Of a stretch of 64,000 nt of DNA, positions 60,192 to 64,000 are shown in pieces. The translations under genes and the position numbers were made by a program. The DNA is taken from the NCBI RefSeq assembly GCF_024171405.1, contig NZ_JALJZT010000002.1, forward strand, positions 2,822,392-2,886,391, read 5' to 3'. Below the pieces are notes generated by a model that had not been told where the DNA came from, ran no database searches, and worked only from the letters and a program-made list of their open reading frames with translations. This stretch comes from Qipengyuania citrea. Lineage in GTDB: Bacteria; Pseudomonadota; Alphaproteobacteria; Sphingomonadales; Sphingomonadaceae. Each line of letters begins with the position of its first letter. The first letter of the stretch is position 1.

Positions 60192-61186
60192 GCGATCTCA
60201 AGCCCGCACCGCATGGCTGGCTGATCCTCGACAAGCCGCGCGGGCTGGGTTCGACACAGGCGGTCGGCATGGTCAAGCGCGTGCTGCGCCAGGGCGGCTA
60301 TGCCAAGACCAAGGTCGGGCATGGCGGTACACTCGACCCGCTGGCCGAGGGCGTGCTCCCGATCGCACTGGGCGAAGCGACCAAGCTGGCGGGGCGCATG
60401 CTCGACGCCGATAAGATCTACGCCTTCACCATCCAGTTCGGCGAGGAAACCGCCACGCTCGACACCGAGGGCGAGGTGACCGAGCGTAGCGATCGCCGGC
60501 CGCCGATGGCAGCGATTGCGGGCGTGCTCGACCATTTCACCGGCTCCATTGAACAGGTGCCGCCCGCCTATTCGGCGCTCAAAATCGATGGCAAGCGCGC
60601 CTACGACCGTGCCCGCGCGGGCGAAACGGTCGAAATGAAGACGCGCGCTGTGACGGTTCACGACCTTTATCTCGCGGGTGGGCGTGAGGATGCGGAGGTG
60701 CGGTCCGCTTTCGCTACCACTGCCGGGCGGCCCGACCCTTACGATCCGCAGGCGCCGCTCGAACTGGCGGACAGCGTCACGCTGGTCGCGCGCGTCTCCA
60801 AGGGGACATACATCCGGTCGCTGGCACGGGACATCGCACGCGCGCTTGGCACGCTGGGTCACGTCACCTACCTACGGCGCATCAAGGCCGGGCCGTTCCT
60901 CGAAGAGCAGGCGATTTCGCTGGACAAGCTGGAGGAAATCGCTAAGGGCGCGGCCATTGAAAACCTTCTCTTGCCGCTTGAGGCAGGACTGGACGACATC
61001 CCGGTCCTCACCCTCGATCCCGACAGCGCGCAGGCGGTCCGCCAGGGCCGGGTATTGTCGGAACTGCCCCATACCGACGGGCTCCACCTCGCCACCGCGC
61101 ACAATGTGCCGGTAGCCTTGATGGAACTCAGCGGCGGTACGGCCAAGGTCGTGCGGGGTTTCAACCTGCCGGATGTCGCGGAGTAG
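60188..61186 (+). CDS. truB: tRNA pseudouridine(55) synthase
   Basis: A 332-residue synthase. GHGGTLDPLAEGVLPIALGE contains the catalytic Asp, and PPAYSALKIDGKRAYDRAR and GTYIRSLARDIA are family motifs. It makes Psi55 in the T loop of tRNAs. The C-terminal part has the PUA-like extension. ATG 60188 overlaps the M50 stop; rpsO starts 5 bp after the truB stop. Confidence 0.95.
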   Translation: MSDLKPAPHGWLILDKPRGLGSTQAVGMVKRVLRQGGYAKTKVGHGGTLDPLAEGVLPIALGEATKLAGRMLDADKIYAFTIQFGEETATLDTEGEVTERSDRRPPMAAIAGVLDHFTGSIEQVPPAYSALKIDGKRAYDRARAGETVEMKTRAVTVHDLYLAGGREDAEVRSAFATTAGRPDPYDPQAPLELADSVTLVARVSKGTYIRSLARDIARALGTLGHVTYLRRIKAGPFLEEQAISLDKLEEIAKGAAIENLLLPLEAGLDDIPVLTLDPDSAQAVRQGRVLSELPHTDGLHLATAHNVPVALMELSGGTAKVVRGFNLPDVAE

Positions 61187-61191
61187 AATGA

Positions 61192-61461
61192 ATGTCGGTT
61201 ACTGCCGAAAAGAAACAAGAGATCATCAAGGACAATGCCGTCGCCGAAGGCGATACCGGTTCGCCGGAAGTCCAGGTCGCGATCCTCACCGAGCGCATCC
61301 GCAACCTGACCGAGCATTTCAAGTCCAATCACAAGGACAACCACTCGCGCCGTGGTCTGCTGATGATGGTCAACAAGCGCCGTAACCTGCTCGCCTATCT
61401 CAAGAAGACAGACGTCGAGCGGTACAATGCGCTGATCCAGAAGCTGGGTCTTCGCAAGTAA
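61192..61461 (+). CDS. rpsO: 30S ribosomal protein S15
   Basis: An 89-residue protein: [40 protein letters not shown] and [13 protein letters not shown] are the S15 signatures. It binds the central domain of 16S rRNA early in 30S assembly. The usual rpsO-pnp order is kept. A terminator follows after 9 bp. Confidence 0.98.
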   Translation: MSVTAEKKQEIIKDNAVAEGDTGSPEVQVAILTERIRNLTEHFKSNHKDNHSRRGLLMMVNKRRNLLAYLKKTDVERYNALIQKLGLRK

Positions 61462-61470
61462 GAGTTTCTC

Positions 61471-61496
61471 AAAGGGGTGGCTCAGGCCGCCCCTTT
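61471..61496 (+). terminator. Rho-independent terminator or attenuator between rpsO and pnp
   Basis: A 10-bp stem (61471-61480 with 61487-61496, one G-U pair) with loop CTCAGG is followed by GTTT. It probably allows partial readthrough; pnp may also use its own promoter in 61497-61634. Confidence 0.75.
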
Positions 61497-61634
61497 GTTT
61501 ATCCGGCCTGCGCGCAATACGGCGCGAGGGCGGAAAATGGAGGCGCGAAAAGCCTCGCACCGGACCGGGACGGAATACCCGGCACAGTAGGCCCCGCACC
61601 GCAATAAGGCCGTGCGGGTTCATAAGGAAAATAC

Positions 61635-63911
61635 ATGTTCGACACGAAAACCGTATCGCTGGAGTGGGGCGGAAAGACCCTCACCCTCGAAACCGGCCGC
61701 ATCGCCCGTCAGGCTGACGGCGCCGTTCTGGCCACCTATGGCGAAACCGTGGTGCTGTGCGCCGTGACCGCCGCCAAGAGTGTACGCGAAGGGCAGGACT
61801 TCTTCCCGCTGACCGTCCACTACCAGGAAAAATTCTCCGCTGCGGGCCGGATCCCCGGCGGCTTCTTCAAGCGCGAAGGTCGCGCGACGGAGAAGGAAAC
61901 GCTCACCTCGCGCCTCATCGACCGCCCCGTGCGGCCGCTGTTCCCCGAAGGTTTCTACAACGAAATCAACGTAATCTGCCAGGTCCTGTCGTATGACGGC
62001 GAGACCGAGCCCGATATCGTCGCGATGATCGCCGCTTCGGCTGCGCTGACCATCAGCGGCGTGCCCTTCATGGGCCCGATCGGTGCTGCACGCGTCGGTT
62101 ACCGTAATGGCGAATACGAACTCAACCCGAGCCTCGGTGCAGCGCTGGACGAAGACGGTCGCCTCGACCTCGTCGTTGCCGCCACGCAGGACGCGGTGAT
62201 GATGGTCGAATCCGAAGCCAAGGAGCTGACCGAAGAGGAAATGCTCGGCGCGGTGCTGTTCGCGCATGAGGAAAGCCGCAAGGTCATCGGCGCGATCGTC
62301 GACCTGGCTGAACAGGCTGCCAAGGATCCGTGGGAAATCGACGCTTCGGACGATACCTCGGCGATCAAGGAACAGCTGCGCGGCATCGTCGGCGACGACA
62401 TCGCCGCTGCTTACAAGCTGACCGACAAGTCGGCGCGTTCGAATGCGCTCAACGAAGCGCGGGCGAAGGCCAAGGAAGCATTCGCCAGCGAAGAAGCGCA
62501 GACGCAGATGGTCGCCAACAAGGCGGTCAAGAAGCTCGAAGCCGAAATCGTTCGCGGGGCCATCCTCAAGGACGGTCAGCGCATCGACGGCCGCAAGCTC
62601 GACCAGGTCCGCCCGATCGAGGCGATGGTCGGCCTGCTGCCCCGCACGCACGGTTCGGCGCTGTTCACCCGCGGTGAAACGCAGGCGATCTGCACCACCA
62701 CGCTGGGCACCAAGGATGCCGAGCAGATGATCGACGGTCTCGAAGGCCTGTCGTACAATCACTTCATGCTGCACTATAACTTCCCGCCCTATTCGGTCGG
62801 CGAAGTGGGTCGCTTCGGCTTCACCAGCCGCCGCGAAACCGGCCACGGCAAGCTCGCATGGCGCGCGCTGCACCCGGTGCTGCCCGCGCATGAAGACTTC
62901 CCCTATACCATCCGCCTCCTGTCGGACATCACCGAGTCCAACGGCTCGTCCTCGATGGCGACCGTTTGCGGTGGCTGTCTGTCGATGATGGATGCGGGCG
63001 TTCCGATCGAACGTCCGGTGTCGGGCATCGCGATGGGCCTGATCCTCGAAGGCGACGACTTCGCCGTCCTGTCGGACATCCTGGGTGACGAAGATCACCT
63101 GGGCGACATGGACTTCAAGGTCGCCGGTTCGGAAAGCGGCATCACCTCGCTGCAGATGGACATCAAGGTCGCCGGCATCACGCAGGAAATCATGAAGACT
63201 GCGCTCGAGCAGGCCAAGGCCGGCCGCGCGCACATCCTCGGTGAAATGAACAAGGCGCTGACCGGCGCCCGCACCGAGGTTTCCAAGCACGCCCCCCGTA
63301 TCGAGACCATGCAGATCGACAAGTCGAAGATCCGCGACGTCATCGGTACCGGCGGCAAGGTGATCCGCGAGATCGTTGCCGAAACCGGCGCCAAGGTCGA
63401 CATCGACGACGAGGGCGTGATCAAGATCAGCTCCTCCAACGCCGACGAGATCGAAGCTGCACGCAAGTGGATCGAAGGCATCGTCGAAGAGGCGGAAGTC
63501 GGCAAGGTCTACAACGGCAAGGTCGTCAACATCGTCGACTTCGGTGCTTTCGTGAACTTCATGGGTGGCAAGGACGGTCTCGTTCATGTCAGCGAAATGA
63601 AAAACGAGCGCGTCGAAAAGCCGACGGACGTCGTGTCCGAAGGCCAGGAAGTAAAGGTCAAGGTCCTCGAGATCGACCAGCGCGGCAAGGTTCGCCTGTC
63701 GATGCGCGTTGTCGACCAGGAAACCGGCGAAGAGCTGGAAGACACCCGTCCCGCGCGCGAACCGCGCGGTGACCGTGGCCCGCGTGGCGGCGGTGGTGGC
63801 CGTGGCGGCGACCGCCGCGGTGGCCGGGGTGGCCCGCGCCGCGACCGCGATGGCGGCGGCGACAAGGACGGGGGCGGTGAAGCCCACGTGCCCGACTTCC
63901 TGAAGGACTGA
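61635..63911 (+). CDS. pnp: Polyribonucleotide nucleotidyltransferase (PNPase)
   Basis: A 758-residue 3'-5' exoribonuclease. Two RNase PH domains are present ([40 protein letters not shown]), then KH ([20 protein letters not shown]) and S1 ([17 protein letters not shown]). The C-terminus carries an Arg/Gly-rich tail (about 700-745) before the end VPDFLKD, which in related species serves degradosome or RNA contacts. ATG 61635 follows AAGGAAAATAC. Confidence 0.97.
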   Translation: MFDTKTVSLEWGGKTLTLETGRIARQADGAVLATYGETVVLCAVTAAKSVREGQDFFPLTVHYQEKFSAAGRIPGGFFKREGRATEKETLTSRLIDRPVRPLFPEGFYNEINVICQVLSYDGETEPDIVAMIAASAALTISGVPFMGPIGAARVGYRNGEYELNPSLGAALDEDGRLDLVVAATQDAVMMVESEAKELTEEEMLGAVLFAHEESRKVIGAIVDLAEQAAKDPWEIDASDDTSAIKEQLRGIVGDDIAAAYKLTDKSARSNALNEARAKAKEAFASEEAQTQMVANKAVKKLEAEIVRGAILKDGQRIDGRKLDQVRPIEAMVGLLPRTHGSALFTRGETQAICTTTLGTKDAEQMIDGLEGLSYNHFMLHYNFPPYSVGEVGRFGFTSRRETGHGKLAWRALHPVLPAHEDFPYTIRLLSDITESNGSSSMATVCGGCLSMMDAGVPIERPVSGIAMGLILEGDDFAVLSDILGDEDHLGDMDFKVAGSESGITSLQMDIKVAGITQEIMKTALEQAKAGRAHILGEMNKALTGARTEVSKHAPRIETMQIDKSKIRDVIGTGGKVIREIVAETGAKVDIDDEGVIKISSSNADEIEAARKWIEGIVEEAEVGKVYNGKVVNIVDFGAFVNFMGGKDGLVHVSEMKNERVEKPTDVVSEGQEVKVKVLEIDQRGKVRLSMRVVDQETGEELEDTRPAREPRGDRGPRGGGGGRGGDRRGGRGGPRRDRDGGGDKDGGGEAHVPDFLKD

Positions 63912-63931
63912 TCCTTCGCTAACGATTAGGG

Positions 63932-63962
63932 AAGGGGTCGCGGGTTCGCCTGCGGCCCCTTT
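63932..63962 (+). terminator. Rho-independent terminator after pnp
   Basis: A 13-bp stem (63932-63944 with 63949-63961, two G-U pairs) with loop TTCG, followed by TTGCTTT. It lies 20 bp after the pnp stop. Confidence 0.82.
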
Positions 63963-63978
63963 GCTTTGGAGATTTGCC

Positions 63979-64000
63979 ATGCTTCCGCGCGAAACCATCG
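63979..64000 (+). CDS. Start of an unidentified gene cut by the window edge
   Basis: ATG 63979 follows TTTGGAGATTTGCC, a good ribosome site, and begins MLPRETI. Only seven codons are visible, so the product cannot be named. Confidence 0.35.

Noticed and set aside
1..64000. CRISPR arrays or prophage
   Set aside because: No regularly spaced short repeats and no phage structural or integrase genes were seen.

Overview
The window reads as chromosome of an aerobic alphaproteobacterium of the Sphingomonadales, most likely Erythrobacteraceae. This is inferred from high GC, a beta-carotene hydroxylase gene (crtZ), large TonB-dependent receptors, a DUF1476-BolA-glutaredoxin cluster, a YlxR-L7Ae fusion in the nusA-infB operon, and many 1-4 base stop/start overlaps. 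No rRNA operon, CRISPR array, integrase or transposase gene was seen.

Positions 1-16321 are an acyl-CoA catabolic island. It holds a crotonase fragment, a serine esterase, an acyl-CoA synthetase, a regulator with two TetR DNA-binding domains, two MFS transporters, three acyl-CoA dehydrogenases, a CitE-like lyase, CysQ, a flavin reductase, a nitronate monooxygenase, an SDR and an aldo/keto reductase. Positions 16346-23674 hold a response regulator with a degenerate receiver, a soluble GAF histidine kinase, a lipoprotein/TonB-receptor pair and a small exported protein. GTCAC-type repeats recur in the promoters of this region.

Positions 23766-31790 encode a reduced type IV secretion system in the order virB1-B2-B3-B4-B6-B9-B10-B11. 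VirB5, VirB7, VirB8 and VirD4 are absent. A 264-bp MITE-like element with near-perfect 33-nt terminal inverted repeats and a TA target duplication sits exactly between virB2 and virB3. Positions 31994-46549 carry a second TonB receptor, a queuosine-precursor transporter, tRNA-Arg(UCU), small conserved genes, a porin-like barrel, a NUDIX hydrolase, the grxD-bolA-DUF1476 cluster, a leuC/leuD operon containing a secreted lactonase-like enzyme, crtZ, a gene broken by a 55-bp tandem duplication, and sufE.

Positions 46591-51524 form an extended phage-shock (Psp) locus. pspF is divergent from one long minus-strand operon preceded by a sigma-54 promoter. After pspA, pspB and pspC, the operon continues with a tandem family of five clear PspB-like small membrane proteins and a possible shortened sixth. 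The 3' end of pspF is duplicated 729 bp downstream around a low-GC cassette that holds a broken bacteriocin-like reading frame and a four-helix membrane protein.

Positions 52400-63962 are core information-processing genes in a conserved order: rimP-nusA-ylxR-infB, a thioesterase, rbfA, tdk, an M50 peptidase, truB, rpsO and pnp. The most unusual items are the PspB-like expansion, the MITE in the T4SS operon, the T4SS lacking VirB8, the cassette at the pspF 3' end, and the duplication-broken gene after crtZ.
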